A stretch of DNA of 64,000 nucleotides from Zerene cesonia. Lineage: Eukaryota; Arthropoda; Insecta; Lepidoptera; Pieridae. The stretch lies in assembly GCF_012273895.1 (NCBI RefSeq), contig NC_052109.1:5966432-6030431 (forward strand), in the 5' to 3' direction. Below the pieces are notes generated by a model. That model made no database searches. It worked only from the letters and a program-made list of their open reading frames with translations, and was not told the DNA's origin. Numbering within the stretch: position 1 is the first letter of the stretch; each line of letters begins with the position of its first letter. Positions 44,503 through 55,580 of the stretch are shown piece by piece. The position numbers and the translations under genes were made by a program.

Positions 44503-47299
44503 ATTATTTAATATGCCAAAAGTCATTGAATTTTCCCGATTCCCAAAACTTACAGCAATTAACCGTAAGGGATGCATAGTTTCAATTACGTTATCTCGTA
44601 ACTCTAACATGAGTTTCAAGTTTCAAATTAAAGTCGTTATATGTTCGTCTTAACAGATAGGAACTTAAGGAAATTTCCTGTATTCAGGGCACGATAAGGG
44701 TCTGCTACAAGATGGGTGTTTAATTATATATGTTTGCTTTTTACAATAACCATCTTAATTTCGTCTCAATTTACATTATTGTTAAAGAAATTGGGTCAGT
44801 TTTTTATGCTATGTATATTCTATGATTTATGTATTTTTATCTGCAATTATTTGTTAAATTAAAATATAAGTTTTCAAAATACAAATTATGTATACGTATG
44901 AGCATTGTCCAATGATGACAGTAGTGATATGAAAGACTTATGTTTAACTAGCTAGACTTCGAGGCGTCACTCGCATGGTGTAAAAACCTAAGATCTCCTG
45001 TGTGTGGGTCTAATCCAGACTATAATCATTGTATCTAATTTTATACAGGTCCAATCAACAGTTTTTCGCGAAGGAGAAACAAACATGTTATTTCGGTTTT
45101 AAGGTCTGCATTTTTAGGATTTTGCATCTTAAATAGAAGAACAGTAATGTTAGGAGATATAGCGGAACAAAATGTATATATATTTATATGCGCTAATGGA
45201 ATAAAAATAAAATTAGGGGAGATAGCGAGAAAAATGCATATATACTTTTGTACGCTTATGCAATTATTGCAACACATTAATTATAGTTCATACCTACAGA
45301 AAAACAATGAACGAATGAAACAACTTTATTTGCAAAACATAATTACTGATATAATGGTATATTTAGACCTTATCGATAACATAGCTAATGACTCAATATA
45401 ACCAATGAATTATAATTTCCCATAGAGAAGTGAGAATGTACTTAAAAATCACAATTCATTAGTGCATTATGACCCAATTAAATGTACCTATAATAAAAGT
45501 AATACAACACAATAATTTACAATTAAAAGACTTAAATAAATGTATATGACTATACATAACTATATAATTCAAAATCACCCATCAGTACTGTAATATACAA
45601 TGAAAACAATGCTATTTTAGTAAGCAAATTCAAACAGTTTGTAAAACAGAAGAAACAGTTGTACAAAAGAAACGAAAAATATCTATTTTTTCCTCTAAAT
45701 ATGCGGGCGAAGCGACTGTCGGGATGATAATCATTAAAAAGCATAGGAACCATAAATTATAACCTTAATGATTCTTTTTAACAAAGAAGGTCACTGTCGT
45801 CCCTGTGGGAGGAAGTAATACACCAAAAATTCGAAAATGGAACCATAAATTTCCTATCAAACACAAAAAGAATCATGTCAAACGGTTGAAAACCCATGCT
45901 GTACCCGAGTATTAAAATTAATATCAATGTTATCAGTTAATCAATAGAATTTTACATACCTTTCCACAAACCATTCCATTCAACCATTCCAAACAATGGA
46001 GTAAATGTTTTGATACACATATTAAGACTGGACCAAATTGTAGATTACGTTCTCAGAGCAACAACCCAGCAACAAACGTGCATAATGTAACACAAGGCAG
46101 GTCTAATGAATAAAGACAGGATACTGTAACTAGAGGACCACTTAGTTTCCGTTTAATAATAAATCTCCCTTGATTTCTTGATATCTTGCTCACTTATACA
46201 GCGCATAATTGACCGCCTTTCATGGTAGGATGAATATTTAAATTATTGATAATTATGTAGTGAGGTTCTAGAAGAATCCGGAGAATGATCACTATAATGT
46301 AGCCAAGTGTCTCAGCTCTCTTCAGTAACTTTTCTAACGCTTTAACTGTATCAAGAATAAAGATATGATAAATAGTTAAATTTGGTTCTTGGTTATTTTT
46401 AGTATATTTTACAATGTTTCTTAATTTTGTTTTTTCGGATTTGAAAATTTAATACTAATGTTTTTTGTAAAAAATCCGATTAATATTACATAATATATTA
46501 ACAAATATCATACATTTATAATATTCTCATTAGAATTTTGTATGTATGTTCTTGTAGCAAGGGAACCATTTCATGATAAGGGAATAGGATACGTATTTGA
46601 ATCACATCGATATTTAGAAATTCCGATAGATGGCGCTATATTAAAAATGTAAAAAACCAAACGATCGAAGCGGCGGGCAAAAGCTTCATAACTGCATATT
46701 GTATTTTAAAATAAACAAATAATCAAAGGAAAGGACCTTCTCATAATATTAGAGTTCTTTCTACCTTACTACACACTAGAACATTAAAATTAATGTCAGT
46801 CATAAATCTCTCTAATTACTTCGTGCTGAGATGCAACTTTCTGAAGTGTAATGTTATTTTAAAATTGTTCTTGAGAATATAAATTTCTCAAGCTGAGAAA
46901 GGGAAAAATTAAATACCGCTCAAGCATAGTTGCTTTAAAGAGAATTTAAAGCGATTGCTATAAAAATATCTTTAAAATAAGACGCATTAACACAACAAAT
47001 TAAAAAAAATATCAATCCCATTTTGAAATACCCAAAGATGTTTGTAAATTTAAATGACGATTTTAAAAGAAATCTTTTACTAAAAAACTAAGCATTTGAG
47101 TTATAGATTTAATCTTTTGATTTCCACAACTATTTACATTTCCTCAACTATTTCATATATTTGAATAGATATATATATACTTTTTGTTACATTAATTGTA
47201 ATTAACATTAATTGAGAAGAGAGAAGATTCTAGATTGAGAACAGAGCAATTTAATGCAACTATTAGAAAAAATACCTTTTCAACGGCTCAGTTATTGTA
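44503..47299. other. Intergenic, no supported gene
   Basis: AT-rich. Overlapping opposed frames at 45041-45277 (minus) and 45147-45401 (plus) are unassigned. About 46545-46690 ends with AAGCGGCGGGCAAAAGCTTC, resembling a D-type end. Nothing else was recognised. Confidence 0.35.
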
Positions 47300-47374
47300 T
47301 ACTAGCTGCGCCCCGCGGTTTCACCCGCGTAAGTCCGTATCCCGTAGGAATGTCGGGATAAAAAGTTGCCTATA
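47300..47374 (+). repeat. Family C1 repeat, truncated (left of head-to-head pair)
   Basis: It runs ACTAGCTGCGCCCCGCGG to GGGATAAAAAGTTGCCTATA and stops at the centre of the palindrome AAGTTGCCTATAGGCAACTT (47363-47382). Confidence 0.7.
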
Positions 47375-47385
47375 GGCAACTTCTT

Positions 47386-47585
47386 ATCATAGTAATATTA
47401 TACATGTGAAAGTTTGTAAGGATGTGTGCGTGTTTGTTACTCTTTCACGCAAAAACTACTAAACCGATTGCAATGGAATTGACGTAGACAGCTGGACAAC
47501 TGGTATAACATATAAGCAACTTTTTATCCCGATATTTTTACGGGATATGGACTTACGCGGGTGAAACCGCGGGGCGCAGCTAGTA
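47386..47585 (-). repeat. Family C1 repeat, complete (right of head-to-head pair)
   Basis: ACATGTGAAAGTTTGTAAGG, TTACTCTTTCACGCAAAAAC, CTTTTTATCCCGATATTTTT and GGTGAAACCGCGGGGCGCAG are the full reversed C1 order. With the left copy it makes a large inverted repeat, arms about 75 bp. Confidence 0.7.
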
Positions 47586-47833
47586 GGCTTATAAAGTCAA
47601 AGTCAAAAGCGTAAATTATTAACTGTTACGTAATGAAAATTCTCTCTCAAAAGCCATTTATCAAAGAAGAGAAATCAAGTGGCTTATACAATAAGCGAGG
47701 CTAACAACGCTACAATCTAAACTTAATTGTGATCTTAATGAAAGGTTCAGGTACTGGCCCTCCAGTTTCTATCTACAATAAACTTCGAATTGATAGAACC
47801 TATTGTCTACTACTCCTCCTCTAACATATTGAC

Positions 47834-48016
47834 GGTACAATGGTTAAAATATGATAGTCGGACCGAGGGTACCAAGTTTCGATTCCCGAAAAGGACTCAC
47901 AAATAAAATCGTCTCGGTTTGTTTGATCCCCGTTTGTGTTTTTGAAAATCGTGTTGTGAAACAGATGTAGAGCGCCATGCATGCCCCATACCCCAAGGGG
48001 ACAAGGGGCTTCACTT
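47834..48016 (+). mobile_element. tRNA-derived SINE, family S2, with 14-bp TSD
   Basis: A box GGTACAATGG at 47834, B box GTTTCGATTCCC at 47876-47887, and body end CCCCATACCCCAAGGGGACA. Flanks TCTAACATATTGAC (47820-47833) and TCTAACATACTGAC (48017-48030) are a target duplication with one change. No A tail is present. The minus frame 47821-48024 is an overlap, not a gene. Confidence 0.8.
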
Positions 48017-48030
48017 TCTAACATACTGAC

Positions 48031-49229
48031 TCACAAAACATCAAATAGAAGTCAATAATCGATACTAAAAATCGGTCAAGTGCAAGTCAAACTCAAGACA
48101 CTAAGGGATCCGTACACAGACGCTTGTTATAAAAATTCGTTTCTGGAAATATCAGCAGTCTTATAACCGGGCGACAGACAGCCAGACAGACAGCGAAGTA
48201 CTAATGTCCGTTGTACCCATCGGGTAGGTACTCTAAAAACGCGGTAGACGATCTTTATTACAAAAGTGATCAAGATGCAGTAAGATCAAAAAACAACGAA
48301 ATGAGTACATAACAAAGGCCTTCAAAAGATAATCTTCAAAATTGAATGGAACGAGTGAAAACCGCCGAACGCAGATCAAATGCTATATTCATAAAAATGG
48401 ATCGAATGAGAAACGGCGTCATTTCGGTAAACGCAATCATTTGCTCAAGCTAGAAGGTTCTATCGATGTTTCCCGCAATTTCCTTTATTACTCGTCGAGA
48501 AAAATTGGATTCTGCCTTATCTTTGAAATGAAAGCGTTAAATTGAACACTTATTAAGGCGCTAAGCTACAAATGCTTTACTGTGAATAAACGAGTCGTTC
48601 ATACATTTTATTGAAAAGCAATTCAAGGTGCGATTAGTGCACAGTTGAATGAGGCAAACTACAATATGTTTTGTTAATATACTCGTATATATATTACATT
48701 TCGAAGTTAACATATTGTATTCTATTTACTAACTTCTCTGCTGACGGTAAAAGCTCTTTCTGACTAGAGAAAACACTTTGTATATAAAAAACTAATTTTA
48801 CTACTTACTAGTATGGTTATTGAATATTCGTTGCATAAAGCTTCTACCTAATTTTACCGCGTACATCTCGCAAGGGTCAATGAACTTTACCCACTTAATT
48901 TAGTGCTTATCTATAGACGGGTTAAAGATGGTACTTGATGGCATATGATGATACTGCACGCCAATACTTTGGCAAGCGAAAATCAATAAAAAATGAATCC
49001 CCATGCCACCTTACAAGGCTTAAATACCTATGGATATAGAATGATTTTTGCCCCCGACGCAAAAGGGGTGGTGTTATAAGTTCGACTTCTATGTCTGTCA
49101 GTCTGTGTGTTCTATCGGTGGTATCGTAGCTCTCAATTAGATGGACCGATTTCGATGTCGTTTACTTTTACTTTTACTTTGACATAATAAATAGTTAAAT
49201 CTTATAAAATTAACTAAGTACACAATATA
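48031..49229. other. Intergenic, nothing recognised
   Basis: AT-rich with no recognised exon; the frame 48342-48545 (+) is unassigned. Confidence 0.35.
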
Positions 49230-49421
49230 ACTACATAGTATGAAATAAAGTCGCTTTCTCTGTCCCTATGTATGCTTAAATCTTTCAAACTACGCAAAGG
49301 ATTTTGATGGGATTTTGTTTTTTTAATAGATATGGTGATTCAAGAGGAAGATTTATATGTATAATAACATCAATTGAACTACTCCAAACTTAACGCGTGC
49401 GATGCCGCGGTAAAAAGCTAG
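49230..49421 (+). repeat. Family D repeat (RTE-like 3' end)
   Basis: ACTACATAGTATGAAATAAA, AGGATTTTGATGGGATTTTG, ATTCAAGAGGAAGATTTATA and CTTAACGCGTGCGATGCCGC, ending AAAAAGCTAG. The hairpin insertion sits immediately after it. Confidence 0.65.
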
Positions 49422-49432
49422 AAAGATGATAT

Positions 49433-49547
49433 AATGAGAAATTTTGAAAGAATAGAAAAAATTTTTGATCACTAGGCAGGATTTTTTCTATTCTTTCAAA
49501 ATTTCTCATTTATAAAGCATTTCAATGCTATAAAAAAACTAAAAATT
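49433..49547. mobile_element. 111-bp insertion with a perfect 30-bp hairpin and 15-bp TSD
   Basis: Arms 49433-49462 and 49481-49510 are exact reverse complements (30 bp, AATGAGAAATTTTGAAAG and on) with an 18-nt loop. The direct repeat AAAGATGATATAATG at 49422-49436 and 49548-49562 flanks the insert, and the insert ends in an A-rich run. The outer 4 bp of the left arm are shared with the target copy. The nature of the insert is unknown. Confidence 0.7.
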
Positions 49548-49689
49548 AAAGATGATATAATGTTTATTTTTTCTGTCTCATCAAAATCAGTTTAAGTGTT
49601 TTGAATATTCCCCCAAAACAGACGTAATATTTAATTATTTTTATTTTGGAAATATGTCATAAACGCATTTATATATCACTGTCAGCATC

Positions 49690-49930
49690 TGGACACGTGG
49701 CGATCATCCACAGTGCGCTTTAGGAGGAACTTTCTCTCTCTCCTCCTGAGGAATGACCTTCAGCGTTTCCGAACCACTGTGACTTGGGTCACGTCAAGAC
49801 GTACTCGTCCCTTAGAGGCCGGCAACACACCCGCAACTCTCCAGGTTGCGCGGATGCTTATGGGCCGCGTCAGTCACCGCTGACCGGTGACGCGCCTGCT
49901 CGTTTTCCCGTTATTATATAAAAAAAAATA
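49690..49930 (+). mobile_element. LINE 3'-end fragment with A tail
   Basis: GTCACGTCAAGACGTACTCG, GAGGCCGGCAACACACCCGC and CGCGCCTGCTCGTTTTCCCG, ending in an A run, are the terminal part of a lepidopteran LINE. A stem CCGCAAC (49831-49837) with GTTGCG (49845-49850) sits where the inner stem of family B lies. Confidence 0.7.
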
Positions 49931-50215
49931 AACTGATATTGTGAAATTACAAAGAGACATTTTTTTTCTACAAATACATAACTACAAATATATAAATTCC
50001 TCACCCTTAAAAGTCGAAACCGAACGTGGATTCTGTTAAGACCTTGACATACGCAGCATGAAATCTTATAGCTAAATAGTTATTTCGTCGTTGAACAACT
50101 TGAAAGAAACCAAACCGATACAAATTATTGCGCTAGTAATTAATCGTTAATTGCTCATTCATCTAGTACCTATCTGAATCTCAACTCTCAAGTAAGTACA
50201 AATCAGGCACTGCAA
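49931..50215. other. Intergenic upstream of candidate promoter
   Basis: Low repeat content. No TATA box at -30 of the proposed start, as expected for a DPE-type promoter. Confidence 0.35.
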
Positions 50216-50249
50216 TCAGTGTCCCGGCGAATGCCGTACGTGACGGTTG
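50216..50249 (+). promoter_or_regulatory. Candidate core promoter: Inr plus DPE
   Basis: The arthropod initiator TCAGT at 50216-50220 puts A+1 at 50218. The sequence GGTTG at 50245-50249 is exactly +28 to +32 and fits the DPE consensus RGWYV at all five positions. Both elements bind TFIID in TATA-less promoters. Confidence 0.55.
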
Positions 50250-50337
50250 TGTGTAATGTGGTTAAGCGCATCAATAATTACGATGTTTGGTGTGTCATTG
50301 TGAAAAGTGCATACAAATCAGTGTTCACAGTTAAAAT
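50218..50337 (+). other. Candidate first exon (5' UTR or start of CDS)
   Basis: 120 nt from the proposed start to the donor AAAAT|GTAAGT (GT at 50338). An ATG at 50231 opens a frame of 35 codons plus 2 nt that stays open to the splice site (MPYVTVVCNV...), but its context is not Kozak-like, so it may be untranslated leader or an upstream frame. No following exon was recognised in the remaining 13.6 kb; first introns of this length are common in insects. The gene's identity is unknown. Confidence 0.4.
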
Positions 50338-51892
50338 GTAAGTTTTTCACACTGTTTATTTAAATATCAATTAGTTTTAATGTATTTGAATTTGTTTATT
50401 TTATGGAAAACCTTCGATTTAGTTTTCGTTTGTATAAATTGTTTTGTCAAAATAAAAACAATGATCGATACGGTACGGCAAGAAAAAAATTCAAGTATTT
50501 ACGTGTATAACGAGGCAGAAAACTACCTTCCATTGAGTTATAATTAATCGAGTGCAATACTAAAATACAATCGAGAAGAACGTGTATGTTAATTTATTCG
50601 ACGAACTTCTTTAATTAAAAGGTATTTTTATTTAATTCTCACTTTTGTTATAACAAACATTGGTACTGGGTCAAAAAGGAAAAGACAGGTTCTCTTTAAA
50701 TATCCCTCCAATTTTTTTTTTCTAATATAATATGAAAATTATTGGTTGTGTATTATAGATAATAATCTCGTGATATAGATTTCTGTCATTTTGTACTTAA
50801 TCTGTCGAAAATTTGTGATCGGAAACTATCGAAAAATAATACGATGAATTGCAAACAAATAGTACTTAACTGAGTCATAAGTTCAATAACCTAGCTCGTC
50901 TTAAAGGTCCAGATAGCATAAGCACTCTCGTACTAAAATGGTTTATAAATCTATACTAATAATATAGTCTGTACCTCTTTCTTTAACCCTTATTCCGTAT
51001 ATTATACCGGTATATTACCGCGTAGTCTGTGGCGTAGTACAACAAAACTCGGCGTTATAGCGTGGCGTCAGGTTAGCGCTCTGACGCGCGGTAATAAAGC
51101 GTTATGTTTGACATAAATGACAGAGCGTCAAATGTGTTGGTTTCTGAGCGATGTTTTATATTAACGAGTAGTCTGTCTGAATAATTATTACTTTAAATAG
51201 CCCATAAATAGAACACATTAAAAACTAGACATCAGAATATATGTAAACTTCAATATTATTTGGCAGCTTAAAGCGTCTGTGGGTAGATATGACCCACGGT
51301 GTGTCCATCAATTTTCAATATTATTTTCCTACTACATTTTATAGAATATGTATGTAAAATATACCGTTTGAATTTAATTTAAGGCAACCGCTTTTATACG
51401 GTAATTTAACTAACAGATATCTTTCAGGCCAACTTAGCAGGTATATGTGGGCAATCAATACACGTATAGCTAACTGTACTGAGCATCAAGTCTTATAATC
51501 CTTTAGTATTTAGACCTTTAGAAATAAGTTGTCTGGTGACCCATTCACCGACACAGAGGTTACTTCGAAACAGCCTTTCTGAGCTTTCTATTTTTGAATG
51601 AGAGCTGTTTTTGAAAAACGTGATACAATGAAGAAGGGCAAATGTTATTTTCATTAAAATTGAATGCTTTGTTCAGTGTTTGTTGCCACGGATTGATATG
51701 ATACTTGAACGAATATGTGGGTGACTCGTATACCTGTCGGCCTTCGTGATACAATAACACATAAGTGTCGTTTAAATAATTGTAGATAAGATTAGTAAGA
51801 CTAAGTACAAAATAAATATCCAGAAATGATTCATAAACCTGTCCGATATTATTGTATATGCTTTATTAAAAATAAATCTATCCTTATAATAT
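50338..51892. other. Putative first intron / intergenic, few repeats
   Basis: Mostly unique AT-rich DNA. A GC-richer patch at 51010-51150 (GGCGTAGTACAACAAAACTC; GTCAGGTTAGCGCTCTGACG) may be part of an unidentified repeat. Confidence 0.35.
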
Positions 51893-53011
51893 AAAGCTAA
51901 AAAGTCCGTTTCTTTCCTTGTTTATTTGAACACTCTTATGACAGGAACTACTCTAACTACTACTACTGAAAATCCTTTTAAATACGTATTGTAAGATATG
52001 TAAGTGAACCCAGTGTGTTATATCAATACCTTTAGGGGGAGGCTTTCAAATCGAATTCGCCACAACTTCCGACTGGGTGAATCGTGAATTTTGAATAATG
52101 ATGATTAGAAAGTTTTTAATTTGAAAGTGATTTCGTGTTTTGTTAACAATAATTATTAAGATCTATCTTAAATTATTGAATAAATTAATATTATTTTTAA
52201 CATTTCTCTGCTGCTTCCTGTTAAAATAACAACATCAATCCACAAAAAAAATGGCGCTGCTGCATTTTTGTTTGTGTATTCATAAGCTACTCTTATATTT
52301 TATTATATCTTTTTCTTTAATTTCAGCCTTTGGCAAAATATATTTTATATTTTCGTGTGTTTGATTTTACGCGAGGATAACTTTAGAAATTAAATTTTTA
52401 GCAAATTTCAAACGAGATTTATTCATTATATCGATTCCGCCATTAATGAATAAATCAGTTTAAAAGTATTTGAATTCTAAAACAAATGTAAGTACATTTA
52501 TTAAATTCGTTGTATAATACTAATCAATGTGCATTGGAACAGTAAAACGATTGGCTAATACTATCTCGTCTTGTCTAGTCGCAATTTAAATGCTTTGACA
52601 CTATATATATATAATTTATAAGGCAAAACGCCAACTATAACTCTGTGAAATATATTCATATATATGAGATTATTATCGACTGATTGCATTGTTTCCTGCA
52701 TACCATAAGTGTACTGCGATTCATTCTCAAGGTGTATTACATTGTAAACAATGAGCGAACTTCATTCTTATGTGATGTAATACAATGTCACAATAATTAC
52801 CCGACTGCGACAAATTAATGTTTTTCTTGACGAGCGCTTCTGTTCGAAGTCCAGTTGAGTAATAAATGTTTGAATAAATGTATATATATGTATGTATATG
52901 ACCATTGTTTTGACCCGACATAGGCTTTATAAGTTATCAAAACTGCATTCCTAAAATAAATAGTGGGTGAGTTTTTTCCCTAGCATATATGGATATCAAA
53001 TGAAAGATCGT
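51893..53011. other. Family G fragment, partial MITE and unassigned DNA
   Basis: 51893-52060 follows the family G layout. At 52345-52480 a reversed TTTGATTTTACGCGAGGATA with TTTAGAAATTAAATTTTTAG and GAGATTTATTCATTATATCG is a partial relative of the MITE-like element at 3915. The minus frame 52727-52921 is unassigned. Confidence 0.4.
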
Positions 53012-53023
53012 AAACACCGTTAT

Positions 53024-53079
53024 CGTGTCCCAGCAGTGGGAACATATATGGGCTGATGATGATGATGATGATGATGATG
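53024..53079 (+). mobile_element. S1 SINE, 56-bp 3' end only, with 12-bp TSD
   Basis: GTGTCCCAGCAGTGGGAACA and ATGGGC followed by a (GAT)n tail are the last bases of S1. The flanks AAACACCGTTAT (53012-53023) and AAACACCGTTAT (53080-53091) are identical, so this is a separate 5'-truncated insertion. Confidence 0.85.
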
Positions 53080-53158
53080 AAACACCGTTATGTGCAGTAA
53101 TACCAATAAGCAAGTGAAGTTTTTTGTTTTTATAATAACAATTCTTGCTTTATAAGGT

Positions 53159-53374
53159 ACTAGCTGCGCCCTTCGGTTTAACCCGCGTAAGTCCGTATCC
53201 CGCAGGAATATCGGGATAAAAAGTTGCCTATGTTATTCCAGTTGTACAGCTATCTAAGTACCAAATTTCATTGCAATCGGTTCGGTAGTTTTTGCGTGAA
53301 AGAGTAACAAACAAACACATATCCTTACAAACTTTCGCATTTATAATATTAGTAGGATTATAATATTAGTAGGA
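53159..53374 (+). repeat. Family C1 repeat with duplicated tail
   Basis: Complete C1 copy; the terminal unit TTATAATATTAGTAGGAT is present twice in tandem, as expected for RTE-type short tandem tails. Confidence 0.7.
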
Positions 53375-53694
53375 TACTCGATCGATCTAGCTTATCAAAA
53401 CTTAAATGTCAATATCATGTACTTGAATGCGATTTCGAGCACAACAATATGACCCTTATGAACTAGAAATTGTACTGATACAGCGCTATTTTAAGATTTT
53501 CAAAGCCATCTGCCGTACTTTGTTTTCATTGTGACAATGAAGGAACAAGCTGCCTGCTTCGAAAGCATCTAACGACCTCAATTTCCATACCGTATACCTG
53601 ATTGCATCACTATAATATTTTAACAGAAACCAGCTTCAGACATTCGTGATTCATACAAGCTTTACAAAGACTTTAGTAGGTACATATATAGCCT

Positions 53695-53695
53695 A

Positions 53696-53730
<35 letters not shown>

Positions 53731-53731
53731 G
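53695..53731. repeat. (TA)n microsatellite
   Basis: An uninterrupted TA run of about 20 bp, a CA interruption, then a second TA run. Confidence 0.9.
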
Positions 53732-53861
53732 TTCCTGCTACTCGTCTATAGACTATAGCAATCAGGGAACTCGGGAACATGTTCAAAGGAGAAAGAATTT
53801 TTGAAATCGGTCCTGAGACGAATACGTTCAAACAAACGAACTCCTCAGATTTATATTAATA

Positions 53862-54062
53862 CTATACGCTCATCCCGGCTCCTCCCATATATCAAGATTC
53901 CCGTTTATCCTAAGAGAGCATTTAATCGGGATACAAAGTATCTTTTCACCCATACCCTGTCTGTATACCAAATTTCATCAAAATCCGTTGAGTAGTTTCA
54001 GCGTGATTGACGGGACAAACATCCAAAGAAACATACTTTCACATTTATAATATTAGTATGAT
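53862..54062 (+). repeat. Family C3 repeat (RTE-like 3' end)
   Basis: CGCTCATCCCGGCTCC, GCATTTAATCGGGATACAAA, CATCAAAATCCGTTGAGTAG and TTTATAATATTAGTATGAT. Confidence 0.7.
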
Positions 54063-54148
54063 AGTGCGATTTAGTGTAATAGTAAATAGTACAGTAAATA
54101 AATATACAGATGTGTAGTTTATATATAAAAAAAAAACTTCTTTTATTC

Positions 54149-54355
54149 TTAACTCGCTGCGCGCGCGTTTCACCCTCCTATCCCGTAGGTATATCGGGAT
54201 AAAAAGTTGCCCGTGTTATTCCAGTTGTCCAGCTATCTACGTACCAAATTTCATTGCAATCAATTCAGTAATTTTTGCGTGAAAGAGTAACAAACATACA
54301 CATACACATACATCCATCCTCACATACTTTCGCATTTATGATATAAGAAGGATAG
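54149..54355 (+). repeat. Family C1 repeat (RTE-like 3' end)
   Basis: CTCGCTGCGCGCGCGTTTCA head (diverged), then GTATATCGGGATAAAAAGTT, CCAGTTGTCCAGCTATCTAC and the ATATAAGAAGGAT end. Confidence 0.65.
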
Positions 54356-54713
54356 GACTTATTTTATGCTTAATAATAACAACAGATAATTACCTACCTG
54401 CAGTTGGTATAATCAATGGTTGTGGCCAGTTACAATCGGTTAATCAAGGTACAATCAATTGATCAAATTACTGACTAGCATAAAGCAGCAATTATTTTAG
54501 TTATTCTCCGTAAATAATTTCAATTTGTCCATTTGATTTATTCGATTCAAAAACAAATAGCAGTTCTTATAGAATCGATTCCTACTATAATATAAAAAAA
54601 AAAATTGGAAAGTGGAAATGATTATTATATCTCGACTTTCCCCGTTGAATCATATCTTTGGCATGGGAATTTTCTTTGGCAACGCAAGCGCATTAATAAT
54701 AATAATAATAAGC

Positions 54714-55389
54714 CCGCAGGGCACCTTGTGGCGAGGTGACGGGGAGTAGCGCCCCCGCGGTCCTTAGTTCTCCCGGGGGAGGTCCCTGTCCTCACCTCCG
54801 GACTGTCTCGGTGGCAGTTCGGAGTGAACAATGATGAGGTTCAGGATCCCCCACCTCTGGCTTGCCTTAATTGGCCGTCCAGAGTGGAGATGCAAGAGCT
54901 ATATGCTCGGGGGTGGAAGTGTCTAATGGCGTAATAGCGAGGAAACCCAATCCGGGCCTGCGGGCCCGCGATGGTGAAACCGGTGCCGCACCTCTCTACT
55001 TACTACTTACTTACTTAGGTAACTTTTTTGGGAGCCCATCGACCGAACTGGCAAGTCACCGTCTGCCACTATTTTTCAATTTTTCGAAGTTGAAAAGGCA
55101 GACGCCCATAGTTTCCCATAGACCCAACCTACCAATCCATCGAACACCCCCTTTCCATAGCCCAGTTTTTTCCATGCCATTTTTTTGCAATAGTCCTACA
55201 TCGGCCGCGGATTGCCCAGGGCTGTATCTCTATAGTGCAGTCATGGGCAGGCTGCGGCTGGTGTCCCACAACACATTAAATTCTCTAAAGGGCCTCTGCG
55301 TGTTGGATCTGTGTCCCCACGTAAGCCTTCCAAAAGACCGGGTGCTTTCCTTCTGGAGGTACCCGAGTATTATGGAGAGATACACATAA
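54714..55389 (+). mobile_element. GC-rich unclassified element bounded by (TAA)n
   Basis: A GC-rich block of about 675 bp in AT-rich DNA. It is preceded by (TAA/ATA)n at about 54694-54713 and followed by (TAA)n at about 55388-55424. A + strand frame at 54871-55389 (172 codons) ends at the second TAA tract but has no motif I know; it includes a run of ACTT repeats translated as LLLTYLG. TAA tails occur in I-type LINEs, so a 5'/3' LINE fragment is one option, and orientation is uncertain. Confidence 0.45.
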
Positions 55390-55420
55390 TAATAATAATA
55401 ATACACATAATAATAATAAA

Positions 55421-55580
55421 TTTATTTCTTATCAAATTACAAGATTTTCTTAATTATAGACATTTACAATAAATGTGATAAGTGGCACCCGTTCTAGGCT
55501 GAGTTCAAAGAACTCGCCTGTGTGGACAGGCACCAGCTTCTATCCTTACTACAGTTACATTAGTATGCCTTTAATTAAAA
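55421..55580 (-). repeat. LINE/SINE-like 3' end, minus strand
   Basis: The reversed tail AAATTTATTTCTTATC is followed by two small hairpins, GAGTTC/AAA/GAACTC and GCCTGT/GTGG/ACAGGC, and CACCAGCTTCTATCC. It abuts the TAA tract tail-to-tail with the GC-rich element. Confidence 0.5.

Noticed and set aside
54625..54831. 68-codon minus-strand frame in the GC-rich block
   Set aside because: GC-rich sequence lacks stop codons by composition; no recognisable product.
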